From contig NZ_CP108383.1 of the NCBI RefSeq assembly GCF_035958815.1, positions 6,262,001 through 6,326,000 on the forward strand: a stretch of DNA of 64,000 bases. The letters are read 5' to 3'. A program made the translations under genes and the position numbers. The DNA comes from Nocardia sp. NBC_01327. GTDB lineage: Bacteria > Actinomycetota > Actinomycetes > Mycobacteriales > Mycobacteriaceae. Positions 35,166-44,004 of this stretch are shown here, piece after piece. Under the pieces are notes generated by a model. It saw only the letters and a program-made list of their open reading frames with translations. It did no database searches and was not told the origin of the DNA. Each line of letters opens with the position of its first letter. The stretch's first letter is position 1.

Positions 35166-35999
35166 CTACCGCCGCACGACAGGGTCCTCACGCGGCGCTG
35201 ACTCCGCCCGATCAGACTGTTGGACATCAGATTTGGTGACCGCGAGATAGGTGACCAGAGCCACGATCAGCACACCCAGAATCGCCAGGACCGGACCGTC
35301 CCCCAGGCCGACGCCACTGACGTCGCGCGGTTTCGCCAGCCAGTCGGCGACGGAGGCTCCCAGCGGCCGGGTGATGACATAGGCGGTCCAGAAACACAGG
35401 ATCGGGTTCCAGCCCAGCCACCGGTACCCGATCGCGGGAATCGTGATCAGGACAGCGAATATCGCCACCGACGCGCCGTACCCCAGATGCAGGGAGTAGG
35501 CGGTGAAATCACCGAGGGCGGTACCCATGGCGAAGGTCGCCGCGACCGCCGCCCAGTAGAACAGTTCCCGTCGCGGTGTGTCGATGGTGTGAATGGACAG
35601 GGTGTGCTCGGTGCGCTGCCAGAGCAGGAACACCGCAGCCAGTGCCGCAGCGTAGAAGGCGGTCGAGACCGGGTACGGCACGCCGAGCGCGACATGCATC
35701 ACGTCGGCCGCCATGGTGCCGAAGACACCCACCGCGACCACCGCGAGCCAGTACGTCCACGCGATATAGCGACCCGCCCGAATCTGCAAGGCCAGCGCCG
35801 CAACGAATCCGATGAACCCGAGCGCGACCGCGATCGGCGGATCCATGGCGGTGACCAGGAAGTCGGAACCGGATTCGCCGATGGCCGTGGACAGGCCCTT
35901 GACGATCCAGAACGCGGCGGCGATCTCGGGCACGCGCAGGGCACCGGCGCGGGTGAGTAGGGAGGACGAGGAACGGTCTGGGCCGGATGGGGAGTTCAA
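35166..35999 (-). CDS. COG4705-type multi-pass membrane protein (A)
   Basis: 277 residues if started at TTG 35999, which has GAAGG seven bases upstream; ATG 36038 in the same frame has no ribosome site. About eight hydrophobic segments; repeated half pattern IAAAFWIVKGLSTAIGESGSDFL and RRELFYWAAVAATFAMGTALGDF. The paralogue across the divergent promoter has the matching WFWIIKILCTTVGESFADW and RELFYWLAVLVTFALGTAAGDW. This is the COG4705 'membrane-anchored' family of unknown function. Glu and Asp within helices (GES, GD) suggest transport, but nothing is established. Confidence 0.75.
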   Translation of the reverse strand: MNSPSGPDRSSSSLLTRAGALRVPEIAAAFWIVKGLSTAIGESGSDFLVTAMDPPIAVALGFIGFVAALALQIRAGRYIAWTYWLAVVAVGVFGTMAADVMHVALGVPYPVSTAFYAAALAAVFLLWQRTEHTLSIHTIDTPRRELFYWAAVAATFAMGTALGDFTAYSLHLGYGASVAIFAVLITIPAIGYRWLGWNPILCFWTAYVITRPLGASVADWLAKPRDVSGVGLGDGPVLAILGVLIVALVTYLAVTKSDVQQSDRAESAPREDPVVRR

Positions 36000-36174
36000 G
36001 GGGCCACCTTCGCGAAAAGTTAAGACAGACAAGAACATCGACAACGACGGCACAGGGCGGTGTCGACAGATGCAGGCGGACAACGCAACTCGTGTGCGGT
36101 TCGGTCGGAACGGCGTCGGCATCGACGGGCCGGCCGACGACCTCGCTGCTGCTCCGCAGTGTGCCCGACGGGCG

Positions 36175-36215
36175 CTGAGAGCACGCTGAGACGTGCGCCC
36201 GACCAGGTTTCTCAG
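36175..36215. promoter_or_regulatory. Direct-repeat operator in the divergent COG4705 promoter
   Basis: CTGAGA occurs at 36175-36180 and 36186-36191, an 11-bp spacing typical of OmpR-type response regulators. An inverted copy TCTCAGCGC begins at 36210, pairing with GCGCTGAGA at 36172. The site lies 37-77 bases upstream of GTG 36252 and also upstream of the gene on the other strand. No two-component pair is encoded next to it. Confidence 0.5.
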
Positions 36216-36251
36216 CGCGGTCACAGGCACCGCTGCGTACGGTCACCTGCT

Positions 36252-37496
36252 GTGACTGAGACGACGAACTCCCAGGTCGGCGCGACCCGGCGCATGCTGA
36301 GCAAGGTGCCCGAGGTCACCCTGTGGTTCTGGATCATCAAGATCCTGTGCACCACGGTGGGAGAGAGTTTCGCCGACTGGATCAACACGACCCTCGGCGT
36401 CGGCCTGAACCTGACCGCGCTGCTGTTCACCGTGGTGCTCGCCGCGGTACTGGGCTGGCAGCTGCGCCTGGACCGCTACGTGCCGTTCGTGTACTGGCTG
36501 ACGGTCGTCGTGGTCAGTGTCACCGGCACCCTCTACACCGACATCCTCACCGACAACCTGTCGGTCCCGCTTGCGTTGAGTACCAGCGTCTTTGCCGCAC
36601 TCCTGGCGGTCGTGTTCGGCATCTGGTTCGTGCGGGAGCGCACACTGTCGATCCACAGCATCGTCTCGACGCCCCGGGAGCTGTTCTACTGGCTCGCGGT
36701 GCTGGTGACCTTCGCCCTCGGCACCGCGGCGGGCGACTGGACCTTGACCATCACCGGATGGGGCCCCGGAGTCTCGGTGCTGCTGCCGGCCGGGCTGATC
36801 GCCGCCGTCGCGCTCGGCTGGCGCCTGGGCGCCAACGCCGTGCTGGCGTTCTGGCTCGCCTACATCCTGACCCGCCCGCTCGGCGCCAACCTCGGCGACT
36901 GGTTCGCCTCCCCCACCGCTGATCACGGCCTCGGCGTGGGTACCGCCGCGACCAGCGTCATCTTCCTCGTCGCCATCCTGGCCACCGTCCTCTACCTCAC
37001 CCGCACCCGCCGCGACGTCATCAGTGCCGGGCAACCGGCGGCGGTCACCCCTGCCGAGCCGGCCCGCGAACGTCTCATGCTGGGCTATTACGGGGTCGTC
37101 GCGGTACTGGCCGGTGCGCTTCTGGTGTGGGCATCAGCGCAACCGCACGCCGACACCTCCGCCGGCGACGAGGAATCCGCGCCCGCCACCACAAGCCTGG
37201 CACCGCAGCAGACCACAACGCACTTCCCGGCCAGCGAGATCACCAAGTTCCGCACCATCACCCAGGACACCCTGACCAAAGTGCAAGCCGGACAACAGAA
37301 CGACGCCAAGACCCGCATCAAGGACCTCGAAACCGCATGGGACCAAGACCAGGACACCCTGCAGCCCATGGACAAAGCCGCCTGGGACGTCCTCGACAGT
37401 CAGATCGACCACGCCCTCAAGGCCGTACGCGCGAACACTCCCGATCCCGTGACCGAAAGCCAAACTCTCACAACCCTGCTCACCTCCCTCGGCTGA
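36252..37496 (+). CDS. COG4705-type multi-pass membrane protein (B) with extracytoplasmic helical tail
   Basis: 414 residues from GTG 36252 (begins VTETTNSQVG). The first 270 residues are paralogous to the divergent gene and hold about eight membrane segments. A further hydrophobic helix (MLGYYGVVAVLAGALLVWASA, about 278-300) is followed by a Ser/Thr-rich linker and a 90-residue helical domain (EITKFRTITQDTLTKVQAGQQNDAKTRIKDLETAWDQD...). That tail is probably outside the membrane and is absent from paralogue A. Function unknown. Confidence 0.75.
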   Translation: MTETTNSQVGATRRMLSKVPEVTLWFWIIKILCTTVGESFADWINTTLGVGLNLTALLFTVVLAAVLGWQLRLDRYVPFVYWLTVVVVSVTGTLYTDILTDNLSVPLALSTSVFAALLAVVFGIWFVRERTLSIHSIVSTPRELFYWLAVLVTFALGTAAGDWTLTITGWGPGVSVLLPAGLIAAVALGWRLGANAVLAFWLAYILTRPLGANLGDWFASPTADHGLGVGTAATSVIFLVAILATVLYLTRTRRDVISAGQPAAVTPAEPARERLMLGYYGVVAVLAGALLVWASAQPHADTSAGDEESAPATTSLAPQQTTTHFPASEITKFRTITQDTLTKVQAGQQNDAKTRIKDLETAWDQDQDTLQPMDKAAWDVLDSQIDHALKAVRANTPDPVTESQTLTTLLTSLG

Positions 37497-37628
37497 ACCA
37501 GGTCCTCTGGCCGACCGGACAGACTTCGATCATCCCGTGCGATGTGGACAGCCTCTATACAGACGCAACGGCACGCCGTCCGGCAAGACGTGCGAATCGA
37601 CATCGGTGTGGCACCCCGAATTCAGGAC

Positions 37629-37666
37629 GTCCCTAATATCGGGACAAGTTATCCCTCAGGTCGGGA
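37629..37666. repeat. Two TCCC-N7-GGGA palindromes downstream of the MspA gene
   Basis: GTCCC (37629-37633) N7 GGGAC (37641-37645), then TCCC (37652-37655) N7 GGGA (37663-37666). Both share the following CAAG. A third copy of the motif lies upstream of the porin gene at 38510. The shared spacing suggests a protein-binding site, although this pair lies between convergent genes. Confidence 0.4.
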
Positions 37667-37775
37667 CAAGAATGCCGCAATATTTGCCGATCAGCATGAT
37701 CAAGATCTACTCTCGACACAGACTTCGATTCATATAAGCCTGACCAACGAGAATTTCGTGGTATGAGCACCGCCG

Positions 37776-38429
37776 CTAGAGCCATATGGGATCGCCGTAC
37801 ACGGTTGTGGAATTGTCGGCCGTGTCGGTGGATATCGTGATGGTGGCGAATGAACGCAAAGTGACCGGACCCATACACCCGTCGACTTTGACCTCCGCTT
37901 GGTCGTCGGCAACCGAGGCGTGATGGTCGACCACTGACTTGGTCGCGAAAGAGACGGTGTTGATCGAGCCCGGTTTCAGAGTTGTCGACACATTGGGACT
38001 GACCGATGCGTGCGCGCCGACATCGGGGCCGATGATGCTCAGGCCGACCGAGGGTCCGATGGAGAACCCGAGACCCAGATGGAGTCCGTTGGACACATCT
38101 ACCTGGCACCCGATCTGGTAGCCGGTATCCAATACTCCCCATCTGACGTCGGATTTGCCGTGGCCGGTGATATCCGCGGCAGCGCGAAGCGAGACGAAGC
38201 CCTCCCTGGTGAACGGGGTCGAGGCCAGGTTCGGGACCCGATCTACGGTCTCGCCCAGTTTGGATACAGACAATGACCAGCCGTCCTCGGTGACGATGGT
38301 GCGGGACTTGTCTGCCACCGCATCCGCCGACGACGATCCGGCGGTCACCGTCGCCACCACCCCGCCGGTGACCACGACTGCCGCGGCCGTTATCCAGCGG
38401 CGGACAGCCACCCCTCGGATGTTCGACAT
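37776..38429 (-). CDS. MspA-family porin
   Basis: 217 residues from ATG 38429 (GGAAGAAAGG upstream). Signal peptide: RRWITAAAVVVTGGVVATVTAG with likely cleavage at SADA. Mature part follows MspA: TEDGWSLSVSKLGETVDRVPNLASTPFTREGFVSLRA, DTGYQIGCQVDVSNGLHLGLGFSIGPSVGL, GCMGPVTLRSFATITISTDTADNSTTVYGDPIWL. MspA proteins form octameric channels in the mycolate outer membrane for small hydrophilic solutes. Two Cys in the mature part could form a disulfide. It is monocistronic with an AT-rich promoter region. Confidence 0.9.
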   Translation of the reverse strand: MSNIRGVAVRRWITAAAVVVTGGVVATVTAGSSSADAVADKSRTIVTEDGWSLSVSKLGETVDRVPNLASTPFTREGFVSLRAAADITGHGKSDVRWGVLDTGYQIGCQVDVSNGLHLGLGFSIGPSVGLSIIGPDVGAHASVSPNVSTTLKPGSINTVSFATKSVVDHHASVADDQAEVKVDGCMGPVTLRSFATITISTDTADNSTTVYGDPIWL

Positions 38430-38797
38430 TGTGGACGACCTTTCTTCCGATCTGATATATGGGCGGAACATTTCAATTACAAGCATTCCATTCACCAATC
38501 GGCAATCGCATGTCCCTGAATACGGGACATACGCTCCAGCCGTTTCTAACGTTTATGTCACGCAGAGTCACACCGGTGCCGGATATACCGGAAAGGCCTC
38601 GCGATGCCACCCGGTCCAGATGCGATAGTGCGTCCGAGAAGTTATTCAGAACACAGATTTCGAATACTGTGACGGCCCCCGATTTCCGTTGCAAGACGAA
38701 TTGCATGAGTGTTCGCTGAGTGAATACCAGCAGTTACCGGCACCGCCTGAAACTCTGGATCGACTCGACACCCCATTTTCCGAATCCGGAGGATCTC
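38430..38797. other. Intergenic region between the MspA and polysaccharide genes
   Basis: 368 bp, visibly more AT-rich than its surroundings. It must hold the minus-strand porin promoter and the plus-strand promoter of the polysaccharide operon. The only clear structure is the palindrome at 38510-38530. CGGAGG just before 38798 is the ribosome site of the first operon gene. Confidence 0.6.
38510..38530. promoter_or_regulatory. ATGTCCC-N7-GGGACAT palindrome upstream of MspA
   Basis: Perfect 7-bp arms, 38510-38516 and 38524-38530, 81 bases upstream of the porin start codon. It is the longest of three copies of the TCCC-N7-GGGA motif that flank the porin gene. A dimeric regulator is likely; its identity is unknown. 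Confidence 0.5.
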
Positions 38798-39769
38798 ATG
38801 CGAATTCTCGTAACCGGTGGAGCCGGCTTTCTCGGATCACACCTCACGGACGCACTGCTCGATCGCGGCGACGAGGCAGTCGTCTTGGACGATATGTCGA
38901 CCGGGAATCCCGCCAACCTGCGCCCGGCGCGCCCGGGGCTCACGATCGTGCACGCCGATGTGCGGGCTCCGCTGCTGCTCGACGGACCTTTCGATGCGGT
39001 CGCGCACCTGGCCAGCCCGGCCTCCCCACCGGACTACCTGCGCAGACCGGTGTTCACCCTGACCACCGGCGCGCTGGGCACCCAGCAGGTGCTGGAGTTC
39101 GCCGCACGCAAACACGCCCGGGTGGTGCTCGCCTCCACCAGCGAGGTGTACGGCGACCCGGAGATCCATCCGCAGACCGAAAACTATTGGGGCAATGTGA
39201 ATTCCGTCGGCCCGCGGGCGGTGTACGACGAGGCCAAACGTTATGCCGAGGCGTTGACCACCGCGTTCGGCGACAGCCGAGGCGTGGACACCGGCATCGT
39301 CCGGATCTTCAATACCTACGGCCCGCGGCTGCGCCCGGAAGACGGGCGGGTGGTGTCGAACTTCATCGCCCAAGCACTCGAGGGACGCCCGCTCACCGTC
39401 TACGGTGACGGCAATCAGACGCGCAGCCTCTGTTATGTCGACGACCTCGTGCGAGGTCTGATCGCGATGATCGATGCCCGCGGCGAGCGCGGCCCCATCA
39501 ATCTGGGCAATCCGGTCGAAATGTCGGTCCGGGCCATCGCGGACCTGGTGCTGCGGCTGACCGGATCGCCTTCAGGGCTCGAGTGGCGGCCACTGCCGAT
39601 CGACGACCCGGTGCGGCGCCGGCCCGATATCACCCGTGCCGCCGAACGACTCGGCTGGCAGCCGGCCACCGCGGTGGTGACCGGCATCGAACGCACCATC
39701 ACCTGGCAACGCGACAATCATCCGACTGCTCGGGTCCACCCATCATCCGCCGTGCCGCTGGCGAGCTGA
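38798..39769 (+). CDS. NAD-dependent UDP-sugar epimerase/decarboxylase, UDP-glucuronate decarboxylase-like
   Basis: 323 residues from ATG 38798 with CGGAGG upstream. Extended SDR: TGGAGFLGSH, STSEVYGDPEIHPQTENYWGNVNSVGPRAVYDEAKRYAE (Ser, YxxxK), IVRIFNTYGPRLRPEDGRVVSNFI. That long central stretch is the hallmark of UDP-glucuronate decarboxylases (UXS), which form UDP-xylose. The operon also encodes UDP-glucose dehydrogenase, which supplies UDP-glucuronate, so a two-step UDP-glucose to UDP-xylose route is consistent. Close relatives with other 4,6-dehydratase or epimerase activity cannot be excluded. Confidence 0.85.
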   Translation: MRILVTGGAGFLGSHLTDALLDRGDEAVVLDDMSTGNPANLRPARPGLTIVHADVRAPLLLDGPFDAVAHLASPASPPDYLRRPVFTLTTGALGTQQVLEFAARKHARVVLASTSEVYGDPEIHPQTENYWGNVNSVGPRAVYDEAKRYAEALTTAFGDSRGVDTGIVRIFNTYGPRLRPEDGRVVSNFIAQALEGRPLTVYGDGNQTRSLCYVDDLVRGLIAMIDARGERGPINLGNPVEMSVRAIADLVLRLTGSPSGLEWRPLPIDDPVRRRPDITRAAERLGWQPATAVVTGIERTITWQRDNHPTARVHPSSAVPLAS

Positions 39770-39779
39770 TCGGACCACC

Positions 39780-41606
39780 ATGACGAACTCACTCACCCTG
39801 GAGCCCGCGGCGGAGGCCGTCGAATCCTATGTGCGGCGGATCTCCGGCGGCGCCGTCCGAACCATCGAACCGTCGGGACCCGTTTTCGCCCAGCCGATTC
39901 CGCAGCGGCGGCGCACCCGCGCGCGTACCTTCGCACCCGCCCTCGGGATCCGCGCGCGGCTTGCCGTGGTCGTGGGCACGCTCGCCTGGGCAATCGTCAT
40001 TGCGCTGTTCTGGGTGTGGTGGATGCAGCCACAGCACCGGCTCGGACTCGTCGGATTCGTGGTGACCACCCTGCTGGTGGCCTACGTGACACTGCTGCCG
40101 ATCTACTTCCTCATCACCGTCAATCGGCTGCGCCGCGTGTGGACCGGCCGGGCCGTACCGCCACTGCGGGTCGCGATGGTCGTCACCAAAGCCCCGTCCG
40201 AACCCTGGCCCATGGTGCGGAAGACGTTGCAGGCCATGCTCTCCCAGCGCTACCCCCATCGTTTCGACATCTGGCTGGCCGATGAGGATCCGCAGCCCGA
40301 AGTGCTGGAATGGACACGGCGGCACGGGATCCGGGTGTCGACCCGCCGTGGGGTCGAGGAGTACCAGCGCACGATATGGCCTCGACGCAGGCGCTGCAAG
40401 GAAGGCAATCTGGCGTGGTTCTATGACAATTGGGGCTATCGCGACTACGACGTCGTGAGCCAGCTCGATGCCGACCATGTCCCCGATTCCGGCTACCTCG
40501 CCGCGATGGTGCGCCCCTTCGCTGATCCCGCGATCGGGTATGTCGCAGCTCCCAGCATCTGCGATTCGAACGTTCGCACCTCCTGGGCGGTGCGCGGGCG
40601 GCTCTTTCACGAAGCCACGTTCCACGGTCCGCATCAGCTCGGACACAACGGCGGGCTTTCCCCGGTCGGCATCGGTTCGCACTACGCCGTGCGCACCGCG
40701 GCGGTACGGAGCATCGGCGGACTCGGACCCGAACTGGCGGAAGACTTCTCGACCAGTTACCTCTTGACGATCGCAGGCTGGTCCAGTGCGTTCGCGATCG
40801 ATGCCGAGGCGCACGGCGAGGGGCCGGCCACCTTCGCCGCGATGTTGACCCAGGAGTTCCAGTGGTCCCGTAGTTTGAGCACGGAACTGCTCGAACTCAT
40901 GCCCCGCACGCTGCGTCTGCTGCCGTGGGGATTGCGGCTGCGGTTCGGCTTCGCCCTGCTGTACTACCCACTGTCGGTCCTCACCGCAGCGGCCGGTGTC
41001 CTGATGCCCGCGGTCGCGGCGGTGACCGGGAATTCGTGGGTCAGCATCAATTACGGCGTATTCATCGGATTCGTTGTGGCACAAGGGGTGTGCCTGATGA
41101 GCATCGTCGCGGTGGTTCGGCGAGCCCGGTTACTTCGGCCGGTGAACGCCCCGCTGCTCAGCTGGGAGCAGGCCCTCTACATCTTCGCCAAATGGCCGTT
41201 CAATGCCTGGGGCGTCCTCGCTGCGGTGGCGCAGCGCTTCAGCCCGCGCCCCCTCGACTTCAAGGTCACCCCGAAAGACGTTGCGGTGCAAGCGATGCCG
41301 GTACGCCTGGCAGCCCCGTACCTACTGTTCGCGAGTCTGCTGGCCCTGTCCGCCGACATCGGCATGCGGACCGGCGGACCGGTCGGCTACATCGGACTGT
41401 GCGCACTCGGTGCATTGACCTACCTCACCGTCGCCGCGTCGGTAGTGAGCCTGCATGCCCGTGAGGCCGCCCGGCTCACCGGCGCCACCCACACCGGTTC
41501 CGCCCTGGTCTGGCGGCCCCTGCTCGCGGTCGCGCTCGCGGTACCGCTGGTCTCGTTCACCGTCGGCGCTTTTCCCGTCTTCGCCTTGAAGGAGTTCTCC
41601 GCATGA
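39780..41606 (+). CDS. Processive family 2 glycosyltransferase, membrane-bound
   Basis: 608 residues from ATG 39780. Two N-terminal helices (about 60-115), a GT-A catalytic domain, then four to five C-terminal helices. Catalytic signs: VSQLDADHVPD (DxD), LGPELAEDFSTSYLL (acid ED), and TQEFQWSRSL in the place of the Q-x-x-R-W motif of processive synthases (cellulose, hyaluronan, chitin). It should polymerise UDP-sugars made by the flanking genes and extrude the chain across the membrane. The sugar specificity is unknown. Stop overlaps galE by 4 bases (ATGA). Confidence 0.87.
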   Translation: MTNSLTLEPAAEAVESYVRRISGGAVRTIEPSGPVFAQPIPQRRRTRARTFAPALGIRARLAVVVGTLAWAIVIALFWVWWMQPQHRLGLVGFVVTTLLVAYVTLLPIYFLITVNRLRRVWTGRAVPPLRVAMVVTKAPSEPWPMVRKTLQAMLSQRYPHRFDIWLADEDPQPEVLEWTRRHGIRVSTRRGVEEYQRTIWPRRRRCKEGNLAWFYDNWGYRDYDVVSQLDADHVPDSGYLAAMVRPFADPAIGYVAAPSICDSNVRTSWAVRGRLFHEATFHGPHQLGHNGGLSPVGIGSHYAVRTAAVRSIGGLGPELAEDFSTSYLLTIAGWSSAFAIDAEAHGEGPATFAAMLTQEFQWSRSLSTELLELMPRTLRLLPWGLRLRFGFALLYYPLSVLTAAAGVLMPAVAAVTGNSWVSINYGVFIGFVVAQGVCLMSIVAVVRRARLLRPVNAPLLSWEQALYIFAKWPFNAWGVLAAVAQRFSPRPLDFKVTPKDVAVQAMPVRLAAPYLLFASLLALSADIGMRTGGPVGYIGLCALGALTYLTVAASVVSLHAREAARLTGATHTGSALVWRPLLAVALAVPLVSFTVGAFPVFALKEFSA

Positions 41607-42631
41607 AACCCGGCACTGTTCTCGTCACCGGAGGTGGCGGATTCATCGGCAGTCATACCGTCGTCGCGCTGCAGGAACGCGGGCATCAGGTGGTCGTGGT
41701 CGACGACCATTCCACCAGTTCACCGCTCGCACTGGACCGGGTCGCTGCGATCAGTGGTGTTGCGCCGCTGCTGTATTCACTCGACCTCAACGATCGAGCG
41801 GCACTGGACCGGGTGTTCGAGGCACACCCGATCGACGCGGTCATCCACTTCGCCGCCCGCAAGGCCGTCGGCGAATCGACCGAGATTCCGCTGGAGTACT
41901 TCGACGTCAACCTCGGGGGAACCACCAGCCTGCTGCGGACGATGGACGTACACGGAGTAGACCGGCTGGTGTTCTCCTCCTCGTGTTCGATCTACGGAGA
42001 CGGCGCGCCGGATGGCACTCCTCTGACCGAAACCACGCCGGCTCGCCCGACCAACCCGTACGCGTGGAGCAAGTGGGTGTGCGAGCAGATGATCGAGCAG
42101 GGCTGCACATTCCATCCGGCGTTGCGGGCGATCAGCCTGCGCTACTTCAACCCCATCGGCGCGCACCCGAGCGGTTTGCTCGGCGAGGATCCGCTCGGTG
42201 AACCACGCAACGTGATGCCGCACCTGATGCAGGTAGCGACGGGCCGTCGCCCCGAGCTCATCGTGTACGGACAGGACTACCCCACACCCGACGGCACGGC
42301 GATCCGCGACTACATCCATGTCTCGGACGTCGCCGCCGGGCACCTCGCGGCACTCGGCCATATCGACGACGCACCGGGGCATCGAGTGGTGAATCTCGGT
42401 ACCGGACAGGGCACTTCAGTGCTGGCACTGCGCGCAGCGGTCGCCCGGGCCACCGGCCATCCGATTTCCTACAGCGTGCGCGACCGTCGCACGGGGGATG
42501 TGGCCGCGCTGATCGCCGACGCGGACAAGGCCCATCGCGAATGGGGCTGGCACGCCCACCACGACCTGGCCGACATGTGCCGCGATGCCTGGAAATTCAC
42601 CCGCACGAACCCGCACGGCTACGTGCGCTGA
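41603..42631 (+). CDS. galE: UDP-glucose 4-epimerase
   Basis: 342 residues from ATG 41603, AAGGAG upstream. GalE pattern: VLVTGGGGFIGSHTVVAL, VIHFAARKAVGEST, FSSSCSIYGDG, YAWSKWVCEQMI (YxxxK), RYFNPIGAHPSGLLGEDP, and GTAIRDYIHVSDVAAGHLAAL. It interconverts UDP-glucose and UDP-galactose using bound NAD+. Length equals the family norm of about 340. Within the operon it probably supplies UDP-Gal for the polymer made by the adjacent glycosyltransferase. Confidence 0.93.
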   Translation: MKPGTVLVTGGGGFIGSHTVVALQERGHQVVVVDDHSTSSPLALDRVAAISGVAPLLYSLDLNDRAALDRVFEAHPIDAVIHFAARKAVGESTEIPLEYFDVNLGGTTSLLRTMDVHGVDRLVFSSSCSIYGDGAPDGTPLTETTPARPTNPYAWSKWVCEQMIEQGCTFHPALRAISLRYFNPIGAHPSGLLGEDPLGEPRNVMPHLMQVATGRRPELIVYGQDYPTPDGTAIRDYIHVSDVAAGHLAALGHIDDAPGHRVVNLGTGQGTSVLALRAAVARATGHPISYSVRDRRTGDVAALIADADKAHREWGWHAHHDLADMCRDAWKFTRTNPHGYVR

Positions 42632-42652
42632 CCGCCATCTGAGGAAAAGACC

Positions 42653-43978
42653 ATGACCAAGCTGACTGTTCTGGGAACCGGATATCTGGGCGCGACGCAT
42701 GCGGCGTGCATGGCCGAACTCGGTCACGAGGTACTCGGCGTCGATATCGACGAAGGCAAGATCGCCAAGCTGCAGGAAGGGCAGGTACCGTTCTTCGAGC
42801 CCGAACTCGAAGAGGTGCTGCAACGCAATATCAAGGCCGGGCGACTGCGCTTCTCCACTTCGTATCGGGAGGCAGCCGAATGGGGCGCCGCGCACTTCCT
42901 GTGCGTCGGCACCCCGCAGAAGCGCGGCGAGTACGCCGCCGACCTGCGCTATGTGGAATCGGTCATCGACGAATTGGCGCCGCACATCACCGAACCCGCT
43001 GTCATCTACGGCAAGTCCACGGTTCCGGTCGGCACCGCGGCCCGGCTCGGGGAGCGGGCGCGCGCACTGTCTCCGGCGGGTGAGCGGCTCGAGGTGGCCT
43101 GGAATCCGGAGTTCCTGCGCGAGGGCTTCGCGGTCGGGGACACCTTGCATCCGGACCGGCTCGTGGTCGGCATCGACCCGCAGCGGCCCGGCCGAGCCGA
43201 GGAACTGATCCGGGAGATCTACGCCACGGCCATCGCCGCGCAGACTCCTTTCCTCGTCACCGATCTGGCCACCGCCGAATTGGTGAAGGTGGCGGCCAAT
43301 GCCTTTCTCGCCACCAAGATCTCGTTCATCAACGCCATGGCCGAACTGTGCGAGGCCGCCGATGCCGATGTGACCGTCCTGGCCGACGCCATCGGGCACG
43401 ACGCGCGCATCGGCCGCCGATTCCTCAACGCCGGCTTGGGATTCGGCGGTGGCTGCCTGCCCAAGGACATCCGAGCCTTCATGGCCCGCGCGGGCGAATT
43501 GCAGGCGCACCAGGCACTGACCTTCCTGCGCGAGGTCGACAACGTCAATATGCGCCGGCGGACACGCATGGTCGAGCTGACCCGGGAGACATTCGACGGT
43601 TCACTGATCGGCACCCGGCTGGCGGTGCTCGGTGCGGCGTTCAAACCCGATTCCGACGATGTGCGCGACTCCCCCGCACTCAATGTCGCCGGTCAGCTGC
43701 AGTTACAGGGCGCCAATGTCACCGTGTACGACCCCCAGGCCATGGACAACGCCCGCGCACTGTTCCCGACGCTCGAGTACGCTACGAGCCTGACCGAGGC
43801 GTGCGCTGGCGCCGATGCGGTGCTGGTACTCACCGAATGGCAGCAGTTCCGTGAGCTGGACCCCGCGGCTCTCGCCGATCTGGTCCGCAGCACGCGGATG
43901 CTGGACGGGCGAAACTGCCTGGACGCCCAGCGCTGGACCGCGGCCGGCTGGACCTATCGTGGTCTCGGTCGTTATTGA
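42653..43978 (+). CDS. ugd: UDP-glucose 6-dehydrogenase
   Basis: 441 residues from ATG 42653 with GAGGAAAAG upstream. NAD site VLGTGYLGATHAACMAELGHEV; STVPVGTA; WNPEFLREGFAVGD; LATAELVKVAANAFLATKISFIN; catalytic Cys in GFGGGCLPKDIRAF; NPDSDDVRDSP-type end (FKPDSDDVRDSPAL). The enzyme oxidises UDP-glucose to UDP-glucuronate, the substrate of the decarboxylase-like enzyme at the start of this operon. Last gene of the operon; it converges on the beta-helix gene 26 bases away. Confidence 0.94.
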   Translation: MTKLTVLGTGYLGATHAACMAELGHEVLGVDIDEGKIAKLQEGQVPFFEPELEEVLQRNIKAGRLRFSTSYREAAEWGAAHFLCVGTPQKRGEYAADLRYVESVIDELAPHITEPAVIYGKSTVPVGTAARLGERARALSPAGERLEVAWNPEFLREGFAVGDTLHPDRLVVGIDPQRPGRAEELIREIYATAIAAQTPFLVTDLATAELVKVAANAFLATKISFINAMAELCEAADADVTVLADAIGHDARIGRRFLNAGLGFGGGCLPKDIRAFMARAGELQAHQALTFLREVDNVNMRRRTRMVELTRETFDGSLIGTRLAVLGAAFKPDSDDVRDSPALNVAGQLQLQGANVTVYDPQAMDNARALFPTLEYATSLTEACAGADAVLVLTEWQQFRELDPAALADLVRSTRMLDGRNCLDAQRWTAAGWTYRGLGRY

Positions 43979-44004
43979 CAGCGCGTTCCGCGGTCGGCTG
44001 CAGG

